Made by a program: the position numbers and the translations under genes. The notes below the pieces were generated by a model, which worked only from the letters and a program-made list of their open reading frames with translations, was not told the origin of the DNA and made no database searches. DNA of 12,241 nucleotides from Arachnopeziza araneosa (lineage: Eukaryota; Ascomycota; Leotiomycetes; Helotiales; Arachnopezizaceae), in contig QYAI01000287.1 of the NCBI GenBank assembly GCA_003988855.1, positions 1 through 12,241 on the forward strand, written 5' to 3'. Below, piece after piece: positions 1 through 9,174 of the stretch (position 1 is its first letter; each line of letters begins with the position of its first letter).

Positions 1-1054
1 AAAACTGCAAATTAAGCTTTAACTTAGCACTGCAAACTACTTTTAAACAAATAAACAAACTAAAATTGTAAACTAGTACTTTAACTAAAAACTGCGCTTG
101 TATGTTATGTACTATTAAAACAACTAAAACAAGTAGATTTCTATAGTAAACTACTAGCAAACATTGCTGTAGCACGAGACAATAAGCTAATTACTGTTTA
201 TAATAAAAAAAATTAAACTAAAAACTTTATACAACTAGAAATTTTTTATATTAGCAAAAACACTAAAAAAGCAGCTAAACTAAACTAAAGCAAAAAAACT
301 AATACAAAAAATTTACAAGTTATAAAAAGCTGCTAAAAGTAATATACAAAAAAGCTAAAAACACTATGCTATACAAGCTAATAAGCACTAAAAAGTAGTA
401 AACTTTAAAGTAAAAAATATAGTATAAGTTTTAACAAAACACTAAAAAACAAATTAACTAAGTTAAAAGCTAAGCAGCTAAATAAAAAAACTTTTCGAAA
501 TTATAAAACAACATAGCTATTTGTTTAAACTTAAACTGCTAAAATTTATTAAAGTACACTTTGTATTTTATGCAAACTAGCTTCGAAAAGCTGCTACGAA
601 CTTACTACTAAGCTAATCAAACTTAAAACTAGTACTACTACAAGTTAACAACTAAAAAAAGTATAAAGTAAAAAAAAATTTAGCAGTAAAGCTACTTAGA
701 AAAAACTTTAATACAAAATTAAATAAAAAAGCTAGAATAACAACTTAAAGTAGTATTTTGCTACTGCTTTAAGCAATATTTTTTTAGTACTACAGCAATT
801 TTATAAGGCAAACTTAAACAAGCTAAAACTTTTAATAAATTTGCAGTACTAGCTAAACTGTACAAAAAATAATAAATACTTAAAATTAAAGAAAAACAAT
901 AACTTATTTAAAAACTAAAACACGAAAAAATTCTGCTAACTTATACTGCTTTTAATTAACTAATTATATTTGTTTAATATTAAACAAATTAAAAGTTACA
1001 TAACACATAAAAAGCATAAGCTTAAAAACAAGCTTATTTTAGAAAGAAAAGTAT
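1..1054. other. Unassigned A-rich, RIP-like decayed DNA
   Basis: I see no gene here. GC is roughly 18-27% line by line. In bases 1-600 there is no CC or GG and only about ten TC or GA, while AC is present more than fifty times. All frames have frequent stops and I could match no protein family. The plus strand is A-rich, as are the readable gypsy remnants on their coding strands, so this is probably the body of another dead transposon in plus orientation. That last point is inference. Confidence 0.6.
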
Positions 1055-1260
1055 TGTTACAAATTTAGAACTTTTTATTTGTAATTACGTGCTAAGAGCT
1101 AGCTTTGCAAAGCTGCAGCTCGGCTACTAGGCAAACTAGCGCGTCTGAAGTAAATAAAACTATTATAGATTTCAGAGCTTTTTACTTTTCTTTTTTTAGC
1201 TTAGAATAGTCTAAAATAAAGCCTTTAACTTTCTTTCCAAGCTTTTAATTTAGCCTTGTA
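1055..1260 (+). mobile_element. Less mutated island, possible LTR remnant
   Basis: The stretch begins TGTTAC and ends near TTGTAATA, which could be a mutated TGTAACA. It keeps several CpG and a few GG/CC that the flanks lack. Around 1160 there is an AATAAAACTATTATAG segment resembling an LTR promoter, and 1096-1121 holds a palindrome centred on AGCTTTGCAAAGCT. On the inverted-repeat partner near 12118, sequence similarity stops at the position matching 1260-1262, consistent with an insertion border. I could not find a target-site duplication, so the LTR reading is tentative. It could also be a fragment of another element. Confidence 0.35.
1096..1121. repeat. Palindrome in the less mutated island
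   Basis: A perfect 14-bp palindrome, AGCTTTGCAAAGCT, at 1101-1114 is flanked by GAGCT on the left and GCAGCTC on the right, giving an imperfect 26-bp hairpin. It is too short and isolated to assign a role. Confidence 0.5.
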
Positions 1261-1261
1261 A

Positions 1262-1565
1262 TACTAATTATTTAACTTTACTTTACTTTAGTACTATAGC
1301 AAATTACACTAGCTATAAATTAGTTACTAAATATCTTTAGCAGTGTTAAAGCAAAAGTTTAAAAAAAGTAATAGCAAACAAAGCAAAAAGCAATAACAAA
1401 AGTAAAAGCACTAAAAGCTTTTTAATTAGTAGTATTTTTTTTATAAAAACATAAAAGTTTTTTCTTTAGAAAAGTACTTTTGTTATAAGCAAACATAAAT
1501 AGCTGCTTTTTATAAAATTAAAAATGCATTTTTTTACAACTACACTACAATTTTGTTTTTACTAA
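1262..1565 (+). repeat. Left arm of a 10-kb-spaced inverted repeat
   Basis: This segment is highly similar, by eye roughly 85-90%, to the reverse complement of 11762-12118. Matching starts at TACTAATTATTTAAC and continues past ATAAATAGC and AATGCAT to about 1565. Weaker similarity may extend to about 1700. The arm is about 53 bp shorter than its partner because the partner holds a hairpin segment. Each arm lies on the 5' side of a gypsy pol of the same orientation, and each contains a TATA-like ATAAATAGC. I therefore infer that both are 5' ends (LTR or leader) of related gypsy elements. Exact element borders could not be set. Confidence 0.75.
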
Positions 1566-2339
1566 AAATCTTTAGAAATACTATGTAATTTTTACTTAAA
1601 TAACTTTACACGCTTAAGACTTTTACAACTATTGTATAAATAGTTAAAGTTATAAAAAATTTAAAAAAAATTAAACACTTAAAAAAAACAAAGCAATAAG
1701 TATAGCAAAAAAAAAGATTTTACGCAAACAATGCTTAAGCATTAAAGCACTAAAACGTTACTAACTTTAAAAAAAAAACCTTAATGCAACACTTTTACTT
1801 TTTTTTTAGCTTTTTTTTTTAAACTTTTTTCTTATTCTAGTTTGAACTATATGCAAGACTTTCTTTCTTGCTTTTACTTTTTGCAACAACTTTGCTTTTA
1901 CTACTAAAACTACTAGCAGCAACTTTAGTTTAAAGTAATTTTTAAACAGTAACTGCGTTTGCAGCAAAACTTTTACAACTTTAGTAGCGATGTATGTAGT
2001 TAACATCTGCAGTTAAAGCTTGTAAAAATAATTAGCTGCTAGTGTTAAAAACTTACTTAAATAGTTTTTTTTATTACACAAGTTTTTTTTATTATAGCAC
2101 TTTTTTTTATTGCTTAACTGCTGTTTTGTAACGTTTGTATATGCTAGTTTTGTGCGAATGTTAAACTTATTCTAGCTTTTGTACAAACAAGTAAATAAAG
2201 TTATACTTAAAAAAAAAGTTATAAAAGCAGCTATAGTTGCAGTTTTAGTAGCAGTAGTAGTTACTGCAAAAAGTTTTTAGTTTTTTTTTTCTTTTTAATA
2301 GCTTTTAAAAACTAGTTATAAACAGTACATTATTTAGCA
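1566..2339. other. Decayed DNA upstream of plus-strand pol
   Basis: I recognise no gene here. In a complete gypsy element this interval, between the 5' end and reverse transcriptase, would hold gag and protease. I could read neither. From about 1780 to 2340 the plus strand turns T-rich, opposite to the pol remnant that follows, so an inverted or foreign fragment may have been inserted. The minus-strand open frame at 1806-2006 is lysine-rich low-complexity sequence and I do not regard it as a gene. Confidence 0.5.
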
Positions 2340-2900
2340 AATTTTTAAAAAGTAAAGCTACTATTAAAATTTAAAATTACTGCTTTTTAAAAAGTAAATA
2401 AAAGCTTGCTATTTAGTTTATACTTTAAGTTGTTTAAAAATATTTTTGCTTTAGAAAAAAGCTAAAGAAAGTTTGTATAAAATTTATAAAAAGTTTAGTT
2501 TTTACTTAAGTAGTTTACTAAGCTTAATGTAATTGCTACTTTTTACAAAATACAAATAGCAAAAAAAAACAAATAAAAAACTGCATTTTGTACAAAGTAC
2601 AAATTATATAAATAACTTGTAACTTTTTTTAGCTTTGCAAACTCTTTAAGTACTTTTTAGAAATACATTAATTAAACTTTACAAGAATTTTTAAACAAAT
2701 TTGTTTTTGCTTATATTAATAACATTTTTATATAGACAAAAAGTTTTTTTTAAAAATAACACTAAAAGTATATACAAAAAGTACTACTTAAACATTATAG
2801 TGCAAAACTGCAAATTAACATTAAAAAAATATAAATTTAAAGTATACTGTACAAAAACTTAAAGTTTATTATTAAAGCAAAAAAAAGCATTTAAAAAAAC
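2340..2900 (+). pseudogene. Ty3/gypsy reverse transcriptase remnant (element 1)
   Basis: A dead reverse transcriptase is readable on the plus strand. At 2517-2543 the frame reads FTKLNVIAT, matching the family's FTKLD motif A with the catalytic Asp changed to Asn at 2526-2528. At 2571-2588 it reads K*KTAF for EWKTAF, the Trp codon having become TAA. It continues with TKYKLYK*LVTFFSFAN at 2592-2642, the usual TRYG...YLV.PFGLANAP stretch. The YxDD active site is YINN at 2712-2723, so both metal-binding aspartates are lost. Motif A, EWKTAF, YINN and the later FVNFY motif lie in one frame. Every codon change named is explained by G-to-A, except Leu-to-Ile in YINN. Stops are frequent, so this is not functional. 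The N-terminal fingers before about 2480 are poorly readable. Confidence 0.9.
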
Positions 2901-3495
2901 TTAAAAAAAGTGCAAGCTATTGTTAAATAAATTTTTTTATTATTAATAAAAAAAGTACAAAGCTTTATTAAATTTGTAAATTTTTACTAAAAGTTTATTT
3001 AAGGTTTTTTTTGCATTACTTAACTAATTACAAATTTATACTAAAAAATAAACTTTTTAAATAAACTAAAAAAGCTAAAAAATTATTTTAAGCTTAAAAA
3101 AACCTTTGCATTTAAGCTTATTTTTGTTTAGTTTAACTTAAACTGCATAATAGTTATAAAAATAAATACTTTTAAATAGTACGTTAGAAAAGCGTTAATT
3201 TAAATAACAAACAATAGTTTTTAAAAAAAATAGTACTAAATATAACTATAAAATTTATAACTAAAAAATATTAGCTATTATATAGTGTTTGCAAAAATAA
3301 AATACTAACTTAAAAAGTATACAGTTATTTTAAATTCGTACAAACTACAAAAATTTAAAATACTTTACAACTTTTAAAAAATTAACAAAAAAGCAAATAT
3401 GCTAGTTTATTGTACTTTCGAAGTTTAACTTTACTTTTAAATACATTAAAAGCTTTACAGATATAGTAGCAAATGCTTTATTTAAAAAAATGCAA
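2901..3495 (+). pseudogene. Ty3/gypsy RT-RNase H connection and RNase H remnant (element 1)
   Basis: This continues element 1 pol. At 2955-2987 the frame reads VQSFIKFVNFY, the conserved VQSFLGFANFYRRFI segment that follows the RT thumb. After a frameshift, RNase H is visible: NYKIYN near 3244-3261 (family NYEIYDKELLAI), then NYKNLKYFTTFKKLTKKQ from 3343 (family DHKNLEYF). It closes with DIVANALFKKM near 3460-3490, matching NIVADALSRR. The final 150 bases are open except for one TAG. Asp-to-Asn and His-to-Tyr changes are those expected from C-to-T on either strand. The RT-then-RNase H order followed by ADALSRR is typical of Ty3/gypsy pol. Confidence 0.88.
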
Positions 3496-4188
3496 GATAT
3501 ACTAAAAAATAACAAAAATGCAAAAATCTTTAACTGTACAGTGCAATTGCTACTAAATTTAACTTTTTAAAACTTTTATACTAAAAAAATTTATGCTACT
3601 TTAGTATATACATTTTTTTAACAAAAACTTGCAAAACAAATTAAATTAGTTAAAAAAACCATTTTCTAGCTTTGTAAAACTTAGCTTAAAAAAAAACAAG
3701 CAGTACTTAGAAATACTAAAAGTAGTATAAAAAAGCTAAAAAAAAAAAGTTTTAATTTTTAAGTACTTAGAAAAAAACAATAAACTTTGTTAAAAAAGTA
3801 AATAATAAGTTTAAATTAGCTAAACTTACGCTAAAAGCAAGCAGCTAAATAAGCGCATTTTAAAAAGCAGCTATAATAAAAGTAAACTTATTGTATAAAA
3901 GTTAGAAAGAAAAAAACAAAAAGCAATAAGCTGTATAAACAATGCTTTTTAAAAGAAAAGCTTTATTTTCAAAAAGCTAGCAAGTATTTTTTAAAAAAAA
4001 AAGCTATTTTTAAAGTTAACTTTGTTGTTAAAGAAAGAAAAAAAAGTAGTAAAAAAAAATGCTACAAAGCTAAAGAAAAGCACTTAACTAAAAAAAAACA
4101 AAGCAAACAGCTACTTAAAAATAAACAATTGTTTGCTTTGAAAGTAAGCTTTTTGTTTACTTTTGCTACTGTACAAAAAAAAAAGTAA
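3496..4188 (+). pseudogene. Element 1 pol tail, integrase not recognised
   Basis: Directly after the ADALSRR-like motif the frame continues with readable sequence, for example TVQLLLNLTF near 3538-3567, resembling the spacer between RNase H and integrase. It then becomes lysine-rich with many stops. I could not find the integrase CxxC zinc site, the VVVDRLTK motif or the D,D-35-E residues. About 700 bp separate RNase H from the LTR at 4189, short for a full integrase, so an internal deletion is likely. The plus strand remains A-rich to the end. Confidence 0.55.
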
Positions 4189-4490
4189 TGTTATAAGTTA
4201 AACTTAGTAGCTAAAACTTAAGCTTAAAAGCTTAAGCAGAAATTAAAGCAGCACTTAAAGATAACTTTTTTTAATAAAAAAAATAAAAATTAGTAAAGTA
4301 ATCTTTATTAATAAAACTATTAATTAACTATTAATTAACTATTAAAAAACTATGCGACAAGAACAGTGTTAGCTGTTTTTCTTATACAAAAAGTATATAT
4401 AAAAAGCTTTAAATACTTAGTGCTTTTTAGCTTTACTTTTTTAAGATTTATTACTTACGTGTTTTAACTGTGTAATCGTAAACTCTTACA
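4189..4490 (+). mobile_element. Heavily mutated LTR, copy B
   Basis: This 302-bp segment starts TGTTATAAG and ends CTCTTACA. It aligns end to end with the reverse complement of the solo LTR at 8948-9291 (copy A). It differs mainly by C-to-T and G-to-A changes and by fewer internal repeats. Its GC is about 21% against 42% in copy A. The TATA-like AGTATATATAAAAAGC and the ACGTG near the 3' end are in matching positions. The flanking five bases (AGTAA and GCTAC) do not match, so there is no target duplication. It could be the 3' LTR of element 1, whose pol lies directly upstream in the same orientation, or an old solo LTR whose flanks have changed. Confidence 0.88.
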
Positions 4491-5339
4491 GCTACAAATA
4501 AGTTAGTAACTTAAAACTAGTTATAATTTATTATAGTTAAAAAACTAAAAGCTTTAATGTTATTGTTAAAACAAGCTACTTTTAATTTTTACTTAGTTAG
4601 TACTACTATACTAAAAAAAGTAAAAATTACTGCTTAAGTTATTAATAAACTAAGCTTTAACTTGTTAATAAACAACAAGTTTTTATACTTATACAGTATA
4701 ACTATTTACATGTTTAATAAAATTATAACACTACAATTATATTTAAACTTAACAGTTTTTTTTAAATTTTACTATTGTAGCAAAAAAGTAGCTTTAAAAG
4801 TAACTGCTTTAAAACAAACAGTAATTTTACTACTATTTAGTTTTTAAGTAGTAGTAAACTATATATTAGTTTTACTAAACTAAAATTATATATTTTAAGC
4901 TAAACTTAAATATAAAGCTATTAACGCTATAGTACAAAAGTGTTATGTAATTACAGTAGTTAATTAACAAAATAAACATATAGTTATTTTTATTAACGCT
5001 AAGCTAAAAACTTTAAATAAATACTAAAAAAATAGCTGTTTTGCTTTTACTGATTTAGCATTAGTATTGCAACTTAACACTAATTTAGTTAATACTTTTA
5101 GCTTTAGCAATTAAAAAATTTTAGTACTTAAAATATTAAAGTTTTTTAATATTTCAAATATTAAGCTATTAAATAAAGTTTATGTATATTAGCGCTTAAA
5201 CTTTAATATAACTGCTAAGTTTATTAGCTTAGTTAAGAAATTTAGCAACTGCTTAAAAAAAGCTTAATTGTATTACTTGTAAATAAACATATAAAAATAC
5301 TACTAATTAATAGCTAAAAAAAACTAAAATAGCTTTAAA
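4491..5339. other. Unassigned decayed DNA between two LTR copies
   Basis: No gene could be assigned. The base composition is more balanced between strands than on either side. A 61-codon open frame at 4662-4847 continues loosely into another readable stretch near 4920-5110, but I matched neither to a family. Small AT palindromes occur, for example around 5135-5165. It could be the internal part of a short element bounded by LTR copies B and C, or an unrelated fragment. Confidence 0.5.
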
Positions 5340-5590
5340 GTGCTAGCTTAAGAAGCTTAGGCAGAAACTAAAGCAACACTCGAAGCTAACTTTATTTAAT
5401 AAAAGAAATAAAGATTAGCAAGGCGATTTTCAAAACTATCGACAAGACTATTAATAAAACAATTAATAGAACTATTAATAGAACTATTAATTAACTATTA
5501 ATTAACTGTTAAAGAAAAACTATGTAACAGAAACTGTATTAGCTGTTTTTATTGTATAAAGAGTATATGTAAAAAGTTTTAAGCACTTAG
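5340..5590 (+). mobile_element. Truncated, diverged LTR, copy C
   Basis: From CTAGCTTAAGAAGCTTAGGC to AAGCACTTAG this segment follows the reverse complement of copy A. It includes the AACTATCGACAAGACTATT tract and the TATA-like GAGTATATGTAAAAAG. Compared with copies A and B it has more units of the ACTATTAATAG-type minisatellite and extra bases near its left end. Similarity stops at 5590, where minus-strand integrase sequence of element 2 begins, so the last 80 or so bases of the LTR are missing. It is less mutated than copy B in places, since ATCGAC is kept. It is not a clean pair with copy B. Confidence 0.8.
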
Positions 5591-6180
5591 TTCTTGTTAA
5601 ATATAATTTTGTTTAGCAAGCTATAGTTTGCTACTACTGTCTTTAGATAAATACTAGCTAACGCTTTTGCTATGTAGCTTTAAAAAGTATTATGTATATG
5701 TACTTAGTTAATTTTTTTACGATAACTATTATGCTATTGTAAACAATTCTTGTAACTAAGTTTTTTAACAATAGTAGTTTAACTATAAAGTTTTATAATA
5801 TTAATTTCTAAGCTTAAGTTAGTGTTTCTAGCGCTTGTATTAATTTGTACAGTACATGCTTGCTTGCTACTTTTGTTTTCTATACAAGTGTTGCATTTTG
5901 TTACTACGTCTTAAATTACTTTTTTAATTTTTAGCGTGTAATAATTTTTGAAATTTTTTTGGCTACTTCTTAATGCTTATGCGCAAGTAACTTATATTGT
6001 TTTTTAACAAATTTTTTTTTAAACTTGTAAACTTTGCTTTAAAATTTAATAATTTTGTTTTTTATTGTAAATTTTTTTTTTTTTAAAAAAAACTTTTATT
6101 GTAATGCTGTTTTTCGCATATTGTTGTTAAAAAAATTTAAGTTCTTACAACATATTAGCTTTAAATGTCGTTGTTATTTT
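5591..6180 (-). pseudogene. Ty3/gypsy integrase remnant (element 2)
   Basis: On the minus strand this is the N-terminal half of a gypsy integrase. A zinc-site motif CNTCIENKSS, from the family's CDTCxRNK, lies at 5866-5895. Near 5701-5744 the strand reads SIIVIVKKLTKYI, matching the core motif ILVVVDRLTKY. After a frameshift comes ALASIYLKTVVANYSLLNK, matching LAxLFLxxVVRNHGLPK, and then IIFNKN where families have IISDRD. The catalytic aspartates have become other residues and stops are common. The remnant ends at 5590 against LTR copy C, so the C-terminal part, with the catalytic Glu and any chromodomain, is gone. Confidence 0.85.
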
Positions 6181-6640
6181 TATGTAGTTTGCTACTAGTT
6201 TACTATTTTTTTAAAAAAAATAGCGTAGTTAAATTTTTTTTTATATTGTATTTTTTTTTTTTAGCTAAAAGCATTTGCTTTCTTGTTTTTTGTTTTTTTA
6301 ACATATAAAATTTTAAAGTTGTACTAAGCTAACGCTAGTAGTTTTTTGTTATATATATTATAGTTTAGTTTTGCTAGTAATAGTTTTTTAAAGTAGTAAG
6401 CTACAAGTTGCTATTTCTTGGTTTTTTTTTTAGTGCAAAATTTAATATATTTGTTTTTACGCTGCTTTTTTGCTTTAAGTTAAATATTTTAAAAATTAAA
6501 GCTTTTATAAACGCTTTTTTAAGCAAGTTAAAAGCTTTTTGTGTTTTTTTTGTTTATTTAAATATTGCTTTTTTTGTTAACTTTATTAGTAGTACTGTTA
6601 TTGCTAAGTACTTTTTAATAAACTTTTAGTAGTAATTTGC
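6181..6640 (-). pseudogene. Ty3/gypsy RNase H remnant (element 2)
   Basis: The minus strand reads VKTNILNFAL near 6430-6465, the RNase H start VETDASDFALGGVLSQ, with the first catalytic Asp now Asn. It continues VAYYFKKLLLAKLNYNIYNKK, shown here as two joined family motifs: FYSRKLxPAE and NYDIYDKELLAI. The domain ends with TKNKKANAFS near 6263-6294, matching GKENGKADALSR. The usual DHKNLxYF segment between these motifs is missing, so there is an internal deletion. It lies in the expected place between RT and integrase. Confidence 0.88.
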
Positions 6641-7330
6641 AAATTTTAAAAACAATTGTACTTTTGTTACTATTTTAAGTTTTTTTTAGTAAGAACTGCT
6701 GTAACTTTTTTTATACTTAGTATACGTTTTTTCTTTAACATATTGTAACTTAAAAACTTTGTTTTTTTTACACTAAACTTGCACTTCTTAAAGTTACAAA
6801 GTAACTTTTTTGCTTTTAGCGCTTGCAATACTTTTTTTACTTTTTGCTTATAGTTTTTTTTTTAACTTTGTAAATATTAAAATATTGTTTAAATAGTATA
6901 TTACTTAAGTATTTAACTAAGAATACAAACTTTTGTTTATTATTTTTATATAAGCTGCTAGTGCGTTGCACAATTTAAATAGTATTACTAAATACTTGTA
7001 ATGTTTATATTACGTTTAAAAAGCTGTTTTTTTCAATAAGTCATAAGCTTTTTTTAAGTTTAGCTTAGTAAAAAGTACTACTTCTTTAAGATAATTTTTT
7101 AACTTATTTGCTAACAGCAGTAAATATTAGTTTTTAATAGTTTGCTTATTTAAAGCTTTATAATTTACACAAAGGTTTTTTTTTTTACTTTTTTTTATTA
7201 ACAAATAACACTAGACTTTTATACAGTAAGCTAGAAAGTTATATAAATTTTTTACTTAAATTTGTGTTAATGTATTTTTTAAGCGTCTTTAAGTTTACTT
7301 TTAACATAGCATGTATTAATTAAAAAACTA
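6641..7330 (-). pseudogene. Ty3/gypsy reverse transcriptase remnant (element 2)
   Basis: Reading the minus strand from 7174 gives LCVNYKALNKQTIKN*Y, which is the family motif LCVDYRALNKxTIKNRYPLP. It continues LFTKLNLKKAYDL, motif A with Asp to Asn, then KTAF*T*YKHYKYLVILFKL ending CNA at 6961-6969, for KTAFRTRYGHYEYLVMPFGLCNAP. The residues between YDL and KTAF are shortened by a small deletion. The YxDD box reads YLSN at 6900-6911, so the active site is lost. The thumb KVLQALKAKKLLCNFKKCKF and a VQLFLKFANYY connection follow. It differs enough from the RT at 2340-2900 to be a different gypsy lineage. Confidence 0.92.
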
Positions 7331-7686
7331 GCTTGCTTTTTTTTGTTTAAAAAATTATGTAATTTTAATTACTGTAGTAAAGTAATGCTTTTTTACTTTT
7401 TTTTATTTTAAAATAACTTTAAGTATTTATAATATTTTGTTAGTATTTTTTTTAATAACAAGTTTTTAGCTAAGTACTTTTTTTAAAAAAAAACCTAGCG
7501 CAAAGTTTTTTTTAGTTATATTTAACTGCTTAACAAAAGCACTTGTTAAATTTTAGTTTTTTTGTAGCTTAATTAATTGTTAAGTTGTGTTTTTTTATTT
7601 ACAGCATTTTTAATATTATTTTGTAGTAACTTATTTTTACTACATTAAAAACAATTTTTTTCTAATAGCAATTAAAACTACTAATA
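7331..7686 (-). pseudogene. Protease-RT connector of gypsy element 2, left of the Fot1 insertion
   Basis: The minus strand carries recognisable pieces of the segment preceding gypsy RT, for example YYKYLKLF, where families have EYxDFLDVFSE. Downstream, KKYINTNLSKKFI matches LREYLDENLxKGFIRPS. Similarity fades towards 7686, where the Fot1 element begins. The same reading direction resumes beyond 10391, supporting one gypsy element split by Fot1. Confidence 0.7.
7685..7686. repeat. TA target-site duplication, left
   Basis: TA immediately precedes the GTCAGTGC terminus and is matched by TA after the right terminus. An hAT-type 8-bp duplication was tested and is not present. Confidence 0.8.
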
Positions 7687-7777
7687 GTCAGTGCTTTCCT
7701 ACGCACGAGCAGGCTCTGGTAGTCGGAGAAAGCAAAGGTCCACTCGCAAGCAAAACGTCTACTTTTAAAATTGCGAC
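7687..7777 (+). repeat. Left terminal inverted repeat of the Fot1 element
   Basis: This is 91 bp, from GTCAGTGCT to ATTGCGAC, and matches the reverse complement of 10299-10389 at about 80 of 91 positions. All mismatches are C/T or A/G. This copy is more mutated, for example TCTACTTTTA against TCCACCTTCA on the right. Confidence 0.97.
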
Positions 7778-8942
7778 TAGAGGTACTATCTCTAGTTAAA
7801 TTATCGCAAAGTAACTTAATTTAATAACTATTCGAATAATACAAAATTATCTTGTTTACGAATTAAATCTAAGCTTTTTATTAAGCTTTCAAAACTAGTT
7901 TTATCGCTTTAATTGCTTTAATTGCAGTTTAAATAAGAATAATTAACGCTTTCTTCTAGCTTAAAATTGTCTATAGTAGTAAGTAGCTTGTCTTTGATAT
8001 TAAACTTTATACTGCTTGTTTCTTCTCTAAGCTTTTCAGGCTCTGACTAACTAGCTTTAAGAAAAGCTTGTTTGTACTTTTGTTAAAGGTCTAGTAAAGG
8101 CTTTAATAACTTAAGATCTGCTAGTAAGAAGTGTTTATCTGCTTGATAAAGCAAGGTAAGAAAGTTGTAGTTAACAAACACGACTTCGCTAGCTTTTCTG
8201 CGTGCTATTTGTAGATAAAATACTAGCTTATTCTTCTTTATTCGCTTGCAAGCAGCGACTTTACGAGCTTTTAATAAGTTCTTAGCTTTATTAACTGCAG
8301 TAGTAATCTTCTTTTGCGCAAGTCAAACACTCTTACTAGCTTTCTTTTATTGCTGTCGTTTTATAAACTTTCTTATAGCAGCGACATTTCAAGCGCTTTT
8401 TTTTGCAATACTTCTTTGTAAAGTTTTTTTGCGGTTTCTTTCTTGTTTTAATTTGCTTTGAAGTAAAGAATAAAAGCTCTTAGTCAGAGTTGCGTAAGCA
8501 AGAAGATCTTTAATTAGCTAGATTAACTGTTTGAATCGTTAAGAGTTTAGCAAGCTTGCAAGTCTAATTGCTTTACGATCTGCTATTTTTTTAAGAGCGT
8601 ACGCAGCTTCGAGATAAGTTTGAAGAAGAAGTTTCGAAAAGTTTAGTTTTAAGTTTAGGTCTTGCTTTCGTTTATTTGCTGCTTTGCGCTTGCTAGTGTA
8701 CTGCTTTTTCTTTCGTAAAGCAGCTTTTAAATTAACTAGCTACATTCTAGTTTCTGCAAAAGCGCTAATAATAGTAAACTTTTTAAAAGCAGCTTTTTGT
8801 ATAGTTAGCAGATCTCGAAAGAATAAAGTAACAGAGTATTCGAAGTCTAGAGCTCGGAAAGCGTGATAAATACATTAATTTTGCTTTGCTTTCTAAGGCT
8901 AGAATAGCTTCACATCTAGAAGTTGCAAAGTGTGCGTTTCGT

Positions 8943-8947
8943 GCGAA
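8943..8947. repeat. GCGAA target-site duplication, left
   Basis: GCGAA directly precedes the LTR and is repeated exactly at 9292-9296, a 5-bp duplication as expected for LTR retrotransposon integration. Confidence 0.93.
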
Positions 8948-9043
8948 TGTAAGGGTTTCACGATTGCACAGTCAAAACACGTGAATGATAAATCTGTTAT
9001 TTCAAGAAGGTAAAGCTGAAGAGCACCAAGTGCTTGAAGCTTT

Positions 9044-9053
9044 CTATATATAC
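9044..9053 (-). promoter_or_regulatory. TATA-like box of LTR copy A
   Basis: On the minus strand this reads GTATATATAG, about 240 bases into the 344-bp LTR. The equivalent positions of copy B (AGTATATATA) and copy C (AGTATATGTA) retain it. It is the likely start region for the element's own transcription. Confidence 0.6.
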
Positions 9054-9138
9054 CCTTCGTACGAGAAGAACAGCTAACACAGTTCTTCTTGTATAGTTTC
9101 CTTTCTAATAGTCTCTGTCAATAGTCAATTAATAGTTC

Positions 9139-9174
9139 TATCGATAGTGTTATCGATAGTGTTATCGATAGTTC
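9139..9174. repeat. 12-bp minisatellite in LTR copy A
   Basis: Three tandem units of TATCGATAGTGT-type sequence occur; the third ends in TTC. Each holds the palindrome ATCGAT. Degenerate units (AATAGTCAATT, AATAGTTC) flank it from about 9105. Copies B and C have the mutated form ACTATTAATTA in differing unit number. It may be a repeated regulatory site in the U3 region, which is inference. Confidence 0.85.

Noticed and set aside
1806..2006. 66-codon lysine-rich open frame on the minus strand
   Set aside because: Low-complexity translation of a T-rich tract with no start context or family match. Stop-free by chance.
4662..4847. 61-codon open frame on the plus strand
   Set aside because: Composition equals the decayed background and no family match was found.
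5130..5170. AT-rich palindromes around AATATTAAAG / CTTTAATATT as an origin or terminator
   Set aside because: Short AT palindromes are expected by chance at this base composition.
4189..5590. Copies B and C as the two LTRs of one intact 1.4-kb element
   Set aside because: They differ in repeat number, left-end sequence and 3' extent, and neither shows matching target duplications. Independent insertions fit better.
6408..6629. 73-codon plus-strand open frame
   Set aside because: It is the antisense of the element 2 RNase H and connection remnant, which explains the sequence.
1..7686. Centromeric satellite array
   Set aside because: No tandem long repeat is visible. The sequence is a patchwork of identifiable transposon remnants, although a centromeric location cannot be excluded from sequence alone.
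8246..8866. Plus-strand open frames of 60-71 codons
   Set aside because: Antisense of the C-terminal part of the Fot1 transposase pseudogene.
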